The notes below the pieces were generated by a model. The model made no database searches. It had not been told where the DNA came from and worked only from the letters and a program-made list of their open reading frames with translations. From assembly GCA_029204225.1 (NCBI GenBank), contig CM055102.1:62355168-62419167 (forward strand): 64,000 nucleotides of DNA. The letters are read 5' to 3'. The translations under genes and the position numbers were made by a program. Below, piece by piece: positions 35,041-44,709 of this stretch. The DNA is from Diphasiastrum complanatum. Taxonomy: Eukaryota > Streptophyta > Lycopodiopsida > Lycopodiales > Lycopodiaceae. Position 1 is the stretch's first letter, and each line of letters begins with the position of its first letter.

Positions 35041-37990
35041 TTACAGTGCATTCCTGCACATTTCCGTCCGTTGGTTTTTCAACTCCCCGGTGTAATTGGG
35101 GTCCACTTCTGCCACATCCACAAGGGCTGGATCGGCACCTTCCAGGAACTTAAAATAAAACATCTCATTTAGGGTTTTGCGTTCCCTGGAAGTTCTGTCA
35201 CGCATCCGCGAGTACAATGCTAGGTCTGCTCCTGACTCCATGGACTCATTGGGGTTGTACCACCATTTGGTAAGGTGAATCTTGGTGGGTTTAGTCTTAG
35301 CTTTCCGGCTAGATGAAGCTAGGTGTATTGGGCCAACGAAGTCGATGCCCCATTTTTCAAAGGGGAGACATGCATGTATTGGAATTAATGATCGCACCCT
35401 ATTATCCGTCTTGTCAACTCGCTAACAGATGTCACAGTTTCGGGCATGTAAATGAGCATCTTGGAATAGTGTCGGCCACCAGTAACCCGCCCTCAGAACG
35501 TTTTGCCCTGTGAGCTGGCCGACAAAGTGGCCCCCACAAGCAGAATTGTGAGACTCCTCTAGTATAAATTTGGCTTCTTCAGGAGTGACGCATCTTCGAT
35601 ACAACCCTTCTACACCTCGTCTGTACAACGTGCCCCCTATTAAGGCGAACTTTAGGGCTTGTAGACGTAGCTTTCGTTTTTCTGGCATCGTCATACTGCT
35701 GGGTGTCTCTAGTGTGGATAGGTAGGTTGCTAAAGTTGTATACCACTCAGGAATTGTGTCAACGTCTACCCTCAAAAGTTCTCTTAAGTGATCAGTCTCT
35801 CACTCATCGTCTGTTTCAATAACCCCTCCCAGCTCGCAAATACAATCGTTTAACCTCTGCAGTTTAGGCGGCTTGCTTTGGAGGGTGTAGTCAAATTCCT
35901 GAAGGGACATTATCCACTTCATTAAGCGCTCACGAGGTTCTAGTTTATTCATCATCAAGGTGAGTGCAGTACTCTTGGTAAAGAATGTCACTTTCCGATG
36001 CAATATGTAATGTCTTAGTTTGGCAGCAGCGTAAGCTATCCCCAAACAAATTTTCTCAACCTTACTATAATTAAGTTCGGCTTTGTTTAGTTTTCTCCCT
36101 ATAAAAATAATAGGGTGATATTTTTTGTCCCAAATCTGGGCCAGACAACAGTTTAAGCACGTGTCCGTGGTGCTCGTGAAAACGAAGAACTCCCTGTCGT
36201 ACATAGGCGGTTTCAATATTGGAGCGTTAGCCAAAGCTACTTTTAATTCCTGAAAAGTCTTCTCACATGCCTCGTCCCAGGTCCACTCCACGTTGGTTTT
36301 CAATAAGCCAGTCATCTGGTAAGTACGCGTGGCATAGGCCATCACATATCTTTTGTAATAACTACTTGAGCCTAAGAATGTCTGAAGTTGGGACACCATA
36401 GTTGGTGCCATCATGGCTAGGAGCATAGCTATTTTTTCTTGATCAGTTGCCATTCCGTACTTGCTAATGACATGTCCTAACAGTACCCCGTAAGGAGCTC
36501 CGAATAGGCACTTGTTAGCATTCAAAGCTATATAGGTTGTTGTGCACTTCTGAAAATACTTCTCTAGCATGGTAAGATGTTCTGTGATGGTGGTTGCCCC
36601 ACAGAGGTCATCTATAAAAATTTTGAAGTTTTCGTCTAAGATATCCTCGAAGTGCTTGTTCATAAACCTCTGATAGGTTCTAGGGGCATTAGTCAATCCA
36701 AAGGGCATGACGTGGTAAGCAAAAATCCCAAATGTGGTTGTGAAGATAGTCTTCAATTTATCCTCTTATGCTATGGAAGAGTACTGGTCTCTTCCCGCCA
36801 TTTCTTCTAGGACTTGGTCTATGAACGGCAACGGGTAGTAGTCCTTCTTTAGTCTGTTTGTTCAACCTCTTATAATCCACACATACGCGAATGCATGTAG
36901 AGTTCTTCTTGGTGCGAGGTACTATTGGGAAGCACCAGTCAGTGTTCTCTACCGAAAATATCAGTCCAACATTTCGAAGTCTCTCGAGTTCAGTGTATAG
37001 TCCTTCCTTTAGGTGGTAGGATAGCCGACGTTGTTTTTGTCGTATAGGTTTGGCTCCCTCCTTCAGTGGTATTGTATGAGTCACTAGATCGGGTAGAATC
37101 CCCTTCAAATTTGAGTAGTCCCAGGCAAAAATATGCTGGTACTTTCTACACAGCCGTTCGTATTCTTCTTTTTCTCCAATGCCTAGGGAAGCACCTATTT
37201 TGATGTTCTTGGGCTCTTCTAGGGTTCCTAGGTTTATCAGGCAAATATCGGCGTCTCGAACTTTGGGAGGCCGCTCTTCTGGAGTGTTCCACTCTATGTC
37301 CAGTACTGATCTCAGGTTTGGTTCATCTTCACTCGTAGTGGACTCATCATCGTCCTCACTACTCGTGACCTCCTCCCACTCAGACGAAGGTATGGGTGCT
37401 CTTTCTGACTGAGGCACCTCCGGATAACTGTCAACTATGGTACGCTCTCTACCCCTTCCAAAAATCAGTACTCCTGCGGGGATGTCGACTGTGCAGTTGC
37501 TAGGCCTGAGCCATGGCCGTCCTAGCAATATATAGTACCCCCGGTTCCCGGCGTACATCCTCATGACGTAAAAGTCCACTTGAATGGTCTTGTTAGCCAC
37601 GGTAATGGGTACATTCTTAAGCTCGCCCTCTGGTTTGATTATAGAGTTGTTGGCTAGCTTTAGGGCTGTCAAGGTAGCGGGTTCTAGAGTAGAACCAAGG
37701 CAGTCTGAAAGTTCTAGACTTATGATGTTAACTGCTGACCCGACATCAACTATGGCCCCTGAAATGACTAGGCCATCTATGAGTACATCTACCTTAGGGC
37801 AGTAGCGATATAACAAATCCGCATCTACTTTCCCTATTGTAGATGGCTCCAATGTTTTGGTCATGGGTGGTCTCATCAATCGTTTGACCATGCGTTTAAT
37901 AGTGGGTGACAACTGTACTAGTTGCCAGAGCCCTATTTCCAATTTTAGATTCTCTAGGGCTTGACCTAGGTCAATATTCCCTCTCTTCAA
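35041..37990 (-). pseudogene. Ty3/gypsy (Tat-like) pol relic: protease-RT-RNase H-integrase
   Basis: Frame 36,758-37,990 carries a retropepsin-like domain (VLIDGLVISGAIVDVGSAVN, here V-D-V-G where D-S/T-G is usual), LLGRPWL, then RT up to VCVDYKRLNKQT. A one-base shift at ~36,841-36,853 moves to KDYYPLPFIDQVLEEMAGR. The segment with the first RT catalytic motif (FLDGFSGYNQ-type) is missing, and a TAA stop follows. Frame 35,800-36,756 resumes with KTIFTTTFG, PFGLTNAP, IFIDDL and a degenerate RNase H. Frames 35,422-35,775 and 35,041-35,397 give the integrase HHCC zinc region and KWGIDFVGPI with the first Asp of the DDE triad. The remaining integrase is absent. Confidence 0.85.
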
Positions 37991-38003
37991 GTTTATGTGA
38001 AAA

Positions 38004-38817
38004 TGTCAAAATCATGCTTGATCTAGGCCAAAATCATGTACATGTGTGGAGCCTGTTCCCACGTGTGAATTAAATGCATTTATCATTTAGATGAGTCATA
38101 TAGGTTGTACATACCATTTCATTTGAGATCTAGCGGCTAAAATGGCCAAAATCTAGTTTTCTAGCTATATGCCACTTGGCATCATTTTATTGGTAGGAAA
38201 AGCTATTTCACATGGATAGGAGTGATCTCACACGTGCCAAGGATTGCTCACACGTGTCAAAACATCAGTAGTAGGTGAGATCCAACTTGTAGTAGATATT
38301 TGTGCAAGTCCTTATAAATTAGGAAAATTGCCTAAAATCAAGGGAGGTGGTTATAAGTTAGGAAACTTGGTCCATGTGCCATATTGATGATTATTGGTGG
38401 ATCCTTTGATGAGTAGGCACTCTCACACGTGCCAAATCAGCTGAGTAAGCATCAGCTCTTGTGTATATATGGTGGATCATTTGGCCATAATTGATATGGA
38501 AGCTAAATCTTGGTTTTGGAGCAATTCTAGTGTTTTCTCTCTATTTGTCTTGTGTTTTTATGCATTGATTGGGTTCTAAGCTTAGTATACTTTATTCTCA
38601 ACCTACTGTCCGTACTCTGACAGGTTTTCACACGTGTGAAACCAGAAAGTACAAGTTTTGATCAATAATGACTGTTCTTGTTAGATTTATTCATCTAGAT
38701 TTTATCTAAATGCTATCTAATCTTGTGTAGATTGATAGGTTGATCTAATCTAACATCCAATCACGCTTGTGGATCTGATTCCAATCTATTCTTGGTCCAT
38801 TTTGCTGTACTTTGACA
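38004..38817 (+). repeat. 5' LTR of a copia element (814 bp)
   Basis: Perfect 7-bp terminal pair TGTCAAA ... TTTGACA, directly followed by the tRNA-iMet primer site. Rich in CACACGTG-type stretches (TCACACGTGCCAA appears several times). A partial inverted copy lies at 16.7-17.2 kb. Confidence 0.8.
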
Positions 38818-38829
38818 TGGTATCAGAGC
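38818..38829 (+). promoter_or_regulatory. tRNA-iMet primer-binding site
   Basis: TGGTATCAGAGC, complementary to the 3' end of initiator methionine tRNA, with no spacer after the LTR. Confidence 0.85.
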
Positions 38830-39085
38830 CAAGTACAAGTGCATTTAAGACATTGATCTAAAACTATTCCCAAATTGGCAGGTTTTTGAAAACAAGCTAA
38901 TATTGAGGTAGCGAGTTGAAATGGATAGCTAGAGCCAACATATTTGTACCAAATCTTGTTGTGGGCTGCAGGTATACCTTCCACACGTGTGGTGTCATAC
39001 ATAACCTGTTTTGAACAATATTTTTCATTTTGGTGCAATTTGAATTTCATACACCCAATTTGAGTCAATTTAGTGCATTTTTGAC
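38830..39085 (+). mobile_element. Leader fragment of the plus-strand copia element
   Basis: Non-coding. It matches 16.7-16.9 kb in inverse orientation. It ends where minus-strand copia integrase sequence begins, so the rest of this element is lost. Confidence 0.6.
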
Positions 39086-41442
39086 ATTGCTTGCTTTCAA
39101 AATTCTCCCTCCAGACTCTGGACAGCTTCTTGATATGTTGTTGGCTCTTCAGTGAACTGTAGTACTCGAATTGCATGTCTTCGCTCCACTGAAGATTGTT
39201 TGCGTATCGATATGGAGGTCTTCTTTGTCTTGTTGACCTTCTGGGTTTGTTTCGTCGCTGCTCGAATGTTTCTTGTTCGTGGAGTTGATCTTCTGCTTCC
39301 TGCTGCTTTGGAGTCTGTGACACAACATTATGATTTGACGTGTGTCCTCAATCTCCCTCTTGAATTGGCATTGTGAAGATCTCATGGCCATTTTTATCTT
39401 TCAGTCCAGGGAATGTGGACTCATCGAACTTCACAACTCTACTCGAAACAACCTTCTTCATGGTTGGATTGTAGAGTTTGTACACATGTGATCCGTTCGA
39501 GTACCTGACCGTGATTGTTTGCTCTGATTTATCATCGAGCTTTGTTTTTTTTTTTTGGAATGTGCTTGTATGCTACACATCCAAACACACGTACGTATGA
39601 TAGATCAGGCTTTCTACTTGTCCACATTTCGTATGGTGTCTTGTTTTCCAGCGTTGTCGTTGTTGATCTGTTCTGCAGGTGTACTGCTGCAGCTATTGCC
39701 TCAGCCCAAAATTGACTTGGCAATCGAGCCTGTGCCATCATGCATCTGGCTCCTTCAACTAGCATCATGTTTTTTCTTTTTGCGACACCATTATATTCTA
39801 GTGTGTACGCAGGAGTGAACTGCTCTATCCCTTGTTCTTGGCAGAATTTTAAAATTTTTGTGCTCTTGTACTGACCTCCATTGTCAAATCTGATTATCTA
39901 AATCTTCTTTGAGGTGTGTCTCTCTGCAAATGCCATGAAGTTCTTGAAAGAGTCAAACACTTCTTTTCTTTAGGTAGTAGATTGTAGTCATCCGGCTATA
40001 GTCATCAATGAACGTCAGGAAATACCTCAATCCTGAGAGCGAATCCACTTTCATCGGTCCACAAACATCTGAGTGGACGAGCTCAAGAATTTTTTTGGCT
40101 CTTCTTTCCTCATGTGTGAATGAATTTTGATGTTATCACTATGTCTTTCTTGCACATGTCATACAGGCTTCTCATGTTCAAATGATACATTCTTCTGTGC
40201 TAGAGCTGATCTTCATTTTCTGATGCATTTAATATTCTATCAGAATTGCTGATTATCTTGGCTTGGTAGAGATTTCCTTCTTTGCATCCAACCGCCAACA
40301 ATTTGTTTGTTGTTTTCTCGATCATGCGACATGTATTGCCATCGAATAAAATTCAAATTCCAAGATCTACCATCTTGGAGACTGATAGTAGATCTTTTCT
40401 CAATGAAGATATGTAGAGTGCTCCTGGCAGCTCTGCTTGACCTGACAATGTTCGTAGCTGTAGAGTCCCGATGCCTTTGACATCGTGTCCGCTCCCATCA
40501 CCTCGAATCACTGCTCTGTTGTTTTCGAGTTCTCTGAAGTTGATCAAGATTTTCTTGTTGCAGGTGATGTGTGATGTTGCTCCTGAATCAATGACTACAT
40601 CGTAGTCTTGTTCAGTGTAGCTTGTTGAAGCTTCATGTGAAGGCTTCATCACCTCTATCTGCATCTTTTGATGACTCTATAACATTTGCTTTCTCAGTTT
40701 TGTTCTCTTTTTGGGTTGAATCTGCAATCATATGCAGAATGGCCCTTCTTCTTTTAGTGCATGCAAGGTATTGTAGGATTGAACCAACATTTGTTGGCTG
40801 TGTGTCCTGGTTTGTGACAGTGATCAGAGAAAGAAGATTGTTGACTATCACTACCTCTGCTTGAAGACTTTGTGTCTGTCTTGTCGAATCTGGGCTTGTT
40901 CTTGTTTTTCTTCCTTCCTTTTGTGAAGAGAGCTTTATCTTTATCAATGTTTCCTTCTCCTTTGTCCCTCATCAATCTCTCATCAGTGACAAGACTGACT
41001 GCTTTGTCGAATGTCATGTGGTGTTGGGACCTGGTGCTCCTGTCTTGATGCAGCGAGTTGAGCGAAGATTGTTTTGATCTTCTCAACGTGCTGATCTAAT
41101 TGGTTGCCATCCCAGCGTATGTATTACAGCTGATTGTGAAGATGTAGCATTGAAGCTGCAGTCCTCACTTTGTACTTCTGTTTTAATCTTTCCCATGCTG
41201 CATGGCTGCTTTTGCAGTCTTCAATCTGCATGAGTAGATCTTCATTGATGAACGAAACGATGATTGCCATTGCACGCTCATCCTTTCTGATGCATTCAGC
41301 TCTCCTCGGGTCTCCCTATGGAGGTTGCCTTTGAGAGTTCGGTCACCGACCAGATGCCTTCGCCCTTCAAAAGTGTCTTGATTTTGAATTGCTACGTTGC
41401 CTAGAGAATCACTGTTCAGATATCAGTAGTTATAACCTATAG
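39086..41442 (-). pseudogene. Copia gag-protease-integrase relic
   Basis: Reading leftward from the primer site: gag (MAIIVSFINEDLLMQIEDC, SSHAAWERLKQKYK), a Lys-rich zinc knuckle whose first Cys is lost (DHCHKPGHTANKC, ~40,810), protease DYDVVIDSGATSH (40,354-40,664), integrase FTPAYTLEYNGVAKRKN, LPSQFWAEA and KTPYEMWTSRKPDLSYVRVFG (39,532-39,768), then the integrase-RT linker (39,090-39,480). RT and RNase H are missing; the sequence runs into another element at ~39,085. Stops and frameshifts are scattered throughout. Confidence 0.85.
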
Positions 41443-41454
41443 GCTCTGATACCA
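41443..41454 (-). promoter_or_regulatory. tRNA-iMet primer-binding site
   Basis: Minus strand TGGTATCAGAGC, adjoining the LTR end without spacer. It shows that the copia relic at 39.1-41.4 kb is minus-strand. Confidence 0.85.
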
Positions 41455-41954
41455 TGTCGCGAACGGGCTTCGTTATCGTGAACAGATTTCTTTCTTTTGA
41501 ATTTTCTTACGTAGAAGCTTGCAAGATCCTAAGCACGGGACTACAGATCACAGAATAGAAATCATCCTAGCAATCAAGATAACGAGAAAATAAGGAGATT
41601 GACAAAAGAGAGCAATTGTATTATCAGTTTTGATTTTTACAGCGAGATGATCAGTGTCTCGCTCGTTGGCGGCCTGACACTCTGCTCTTTTGTTGTGTTC
41701 TGCTCGTTGGCAGACTTCCATGCACAACTATTTTGTTTCCCTAATTTTCTATTCTTTTTTTTTTCTGCTCTACTCTTGTTGTCTTCTCTCTATTCTTCTT
41801 TTTTGTTGATCCAGAATTTTGTTTATATCTCCACAGTGGAGTTTACAAGATAGCTAAACAGAGAATTACAAGAGTAGTTAACGCTAATCAACTAGTTAGT
41901 TACTCTATGTTATTGCTAACTGTTTCAGCTGAGCGTAAAGTTTAGGACTCCACA
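41455..41954 (-). repeat. 5' LTR of the minus-strand copia element (500 bp)
   Basis: Minus strand from TGTGGAGTCC at 41,954 to GTTCGCGACA at 41,455, with TG...CA ends and the primer site adjacent. T-rich interior. No matching 3' LTR remains in the window. Confidence 0.75.
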
Positions 41955-42276
41955 TCCGTTGAGCTGGCAGCTGGCAGCGCGAGAGATTTTCTTTCATTTT
42001 CTTTTCGTTTCGTGTCATGTCGTGTCTTTTGGTCTTGGAGGCATGTTTGACTTTCGCGAGTCATTTGACCTTCGAGTTTCGCTTCGCTTTGTGTCTTAGG
42101 GTTTTCGAGGTACATTGACTTTCGCAAATTGTTCGCCATTCGACCTTGGCTTCGCGGTGAAGTTGCAGGAATTTTGCAAATTTTTTTATTAACAATAATA
42201 AACAAATAATTTTGCTTACCAACTTCATAAGACATGGTGCAAAAGACTCCTAAAGTCGAATTGAGTCCATTTTTAG

Positions 42277-42316
42277 GGCAGAATGGAGCCTGTAAACTGG
42301 CTCCATTCTGCCCTAA
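42277..42316. repeat. Perfect 16-bp-stem hairpin before a T tract
   Basis: AGGGCAGAATGGAGCC, an 8-bp loop, then its exact reverse complement, followed by AATTTTTTTTTTTTT. Looks like a compact foldback or a MITE centre rather than a gene signal. Confidence 0.85.
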
Positions 42317-42360
42317 TTTTTTTTTTTTTGATTTTGTAACCCTCGAAATAATCCTTTGAA

Positions 42361-42540
42361 CAGGGTGCCATTTTGAAAGGGATATACCAAGGGATGGCCC
42401 TCGGTATATCCATCAGTAGAGACATGCCACTAACAACCATTTTAGAGGGATATACTGAGGGCCCTCGGTGTGTCCCTCGGTATTTTCGTGCTATGAGATG
42501 AAGAAGCCTCGATTACCGAGGGAACTATCGAGGATCTCAT
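42361..42540. repeat. Imperfect repeats of CCCTCGGTATATCC
   Basis: Several direct and inverted copies of a motif like AGGGATATACC(A/G)AGGG / CCCTCGGTATAT, which can form alternative hairpins. Confidence 0.5.
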
Positions 42541-42575
42541 TCCGAGTTATACTTCATGGTGTATATTGAGGTTTC

Positions 42576-43156
42576 ATGAAGGACCATATGGATGAAAGAT
42601 TTCTCAACGTTCCAGGAGTTGGAGACTTCAATGTTGAATGGCACTTAGCAGGTGATTTGAAAACATTGAAATGCATGTATAATGTCTTTCATGGTGCTAC
42701 ATCTAAACACCCTTATTTGTATTGCATGAAAATGGCAAAAGAAGTTACTAGGAGTATAAGATTACTAGAAAATATGCAAATCCAAATTGGAAGCCTGTGC
42801 TACCTATTTCCTTGAAAAATGTGCATGTTTGCACTCTTCATGCAAAAGTTAAACCAATAGAAAAGAGCATTTATCTTTTTGTTTGGAATAATAAGCCAAC
42901 ATCATCCGCAAAGGAAGCTCTCTCTCGATTAGGATGTCGAAAGCAGGGCTTCATAATGGGACATGTCAAAATTCAAAAAGATGAAAATCTTTCAAGAAAG
43001 ACAAAAAATATGTCTACTAAGCCAAGTTCTCTATTCCTCTTACCATGCCAAAAAGAAAAGAACATAGTTCTTAAATACATGAAGCTAACAGCGTTGCATT
43101 ATAATTTTCCAACGCAATCTTGGCTTCAATTCCTTTTGAACATACTTTTTCATTGA
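42576..43156 (+). pseudogene. Frameshifted ORF, probably transposon-derived
   Basis: Two overlapping frames make one continuous protein-like sequence: 42,576-42,815 (FNVEWHLAGDLKTLKCMYNV, HGATSKHPYLYCMK), then, after a one-base shift near 42,770, ANPNWKPVLPISLKN, VHVCTLHAK and FVWNNKP (to 43,156). The pattern of a GDLK segment followed by a CxxC-poor HPYLYC block resembles replication or transposase-type proteins I have seen in repeats, but I cannot name the family. No flanking terminal repeats were recognised. Confidence 0.4.
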
Positions 43157-44709
43157 GTTGCATTATAATTTCCCAATGCAATCTTGGCTCTAATTTCTTC
43201 TGAACAGACTTTTTCATTGCCCTCCCACCTAAGCATACTACTGCATGATATCACAACTACACAGCAACTTCTGCATCACTACCTATGAGCTAACAAAGCC
43301 TCCATGATTTGATAGTACAGGAGGTAACAGGACAACAAACTCAAAACATACAATGTTTATGCTAAAAAATCAATGCACAAAATACCAGAGCAATTCATCA
43401 TGAATTGCTTCCATCAAATGCTACCCCTTCTCACATCATCAGCAACCAACAGTAGGTGCAGATCAGACATATATAAGTGCAGCCAAATCAATTTTCGTAC
43501 ATAGACCCATGTGTTGAATTTCTAGGTGAGAGAAAAATTCAGCCACCATGAAAGTTAGCAATAAAGAGCAAGCAAAGCCACTCTAGGTTACATGTTCTAC
43601 CACCCAAATGCATTTCAGCTTGGAAGCTTCTGTTTGATTTTCTGATTTGCGACCAAAGAACCTTTTGTATACTTTAATTAAACTACAGATAAGGGCACAA
43701 AAAATTGGCATATTGAACAATAGTTTGAGTCCACCAACAATGGTTATTCACCTCAAGAAGTGGACAACAGAAAAGAAATATGCAAATTTATTTATAAAGC
43801 TTTTATTTGAGCACTCCTTTACAACCCATTGTTCAATCCATCTTTCTGTCACTAGGGTATAAAAGCTGCAGGGATCATAAAGTTCACACAGGTAGCCGCC
43901 AAATGAGCAGAACGAGGCATTATAACCTGTCCAACTGAATTGCCTAGATCCCCTGTAACGCCCAAACAAGGAATGGACTCCACAAGGCCCGGTAAATGCC
44001 CAAGGATGTGTAACCATAACTAGCAATAACTTCAATAACAATCTCATGAAACATTTTGATTGCAGGAAGCTGTAATTTTACTGCTCTCCAAAACTGTATG
44101 ATGATCAGTAACTGTACATACATCACTATGAATTTGGCCTTTTCTACTAATTCCAGTTGCTTCATATGTCTATTCATTATAAGCACACAAACTTTTAAAA
44201 GAATGACATATCTATGGTCTGCATTAAACACGGTATCTTTGTTATAGTATCAGTGAAAAATATGGCCTTCCGCAGGCAGGAACTTACGAAAGAAGGTATC
44301 CATGCCAATCCAGAAAGTAGAATTTTCTGTCTCCGCTAATCGAGAATGACCAACTAGATAGACACGTGGTCTCAAAACGCGCTTGGATGGGATACATTGC
44401 AGCAACCAGCAATAGGTCACTTTATAAGCGAGAAAAGTGACTCCTGGAAAGAAATTGGATCAAAATATGACTGCATGTTACATCCACTGCCATTGATCAC
44501 CTGTCTCTCTGTCATAGGAAACGCAAAAGTAAGAGACGGACCAAGGCCTACATCAATATATGTCCTAGCCAAAATATTACGATCATAAGAGTGGTACATG
44601 AAGATGCTGTGAGAATATAACAAAAAATCAGACTGCTTCACAAAAGCCTGAATCTTGTGATATATATAAAAAGTATCGCAAATCTGGGCATCCGCCTTAG
44701 CGACCATCG
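43157..44709. other. 3' flank of the receptor kinase gene, no gene seen
   Basis: No coding region recognised. A duplicated stretch, TTGCATTATAATTT(T/C)CCAA, occurs at about 43,093 and 43,160. The 3' UTR of the receptor kinase probably lies in the right-hand part. Confidence 0.45.

Noticed and set aside
26691-37990. The gag at 27-28.7 kb and the pol at 35-38 kb as one gypsy element
   Set aside because: Both are minus-strand but pol lies upstream of gag, and the gag unit has its own leader and LTR at 28.7-30.8 kb between them.
42277-42330. Hairpin plus T tract as a bacterial-type transcription terminator
   Set aside because: The window is nuclear plant DNA; no gene ends there and the stem looks like a foldback repeat.
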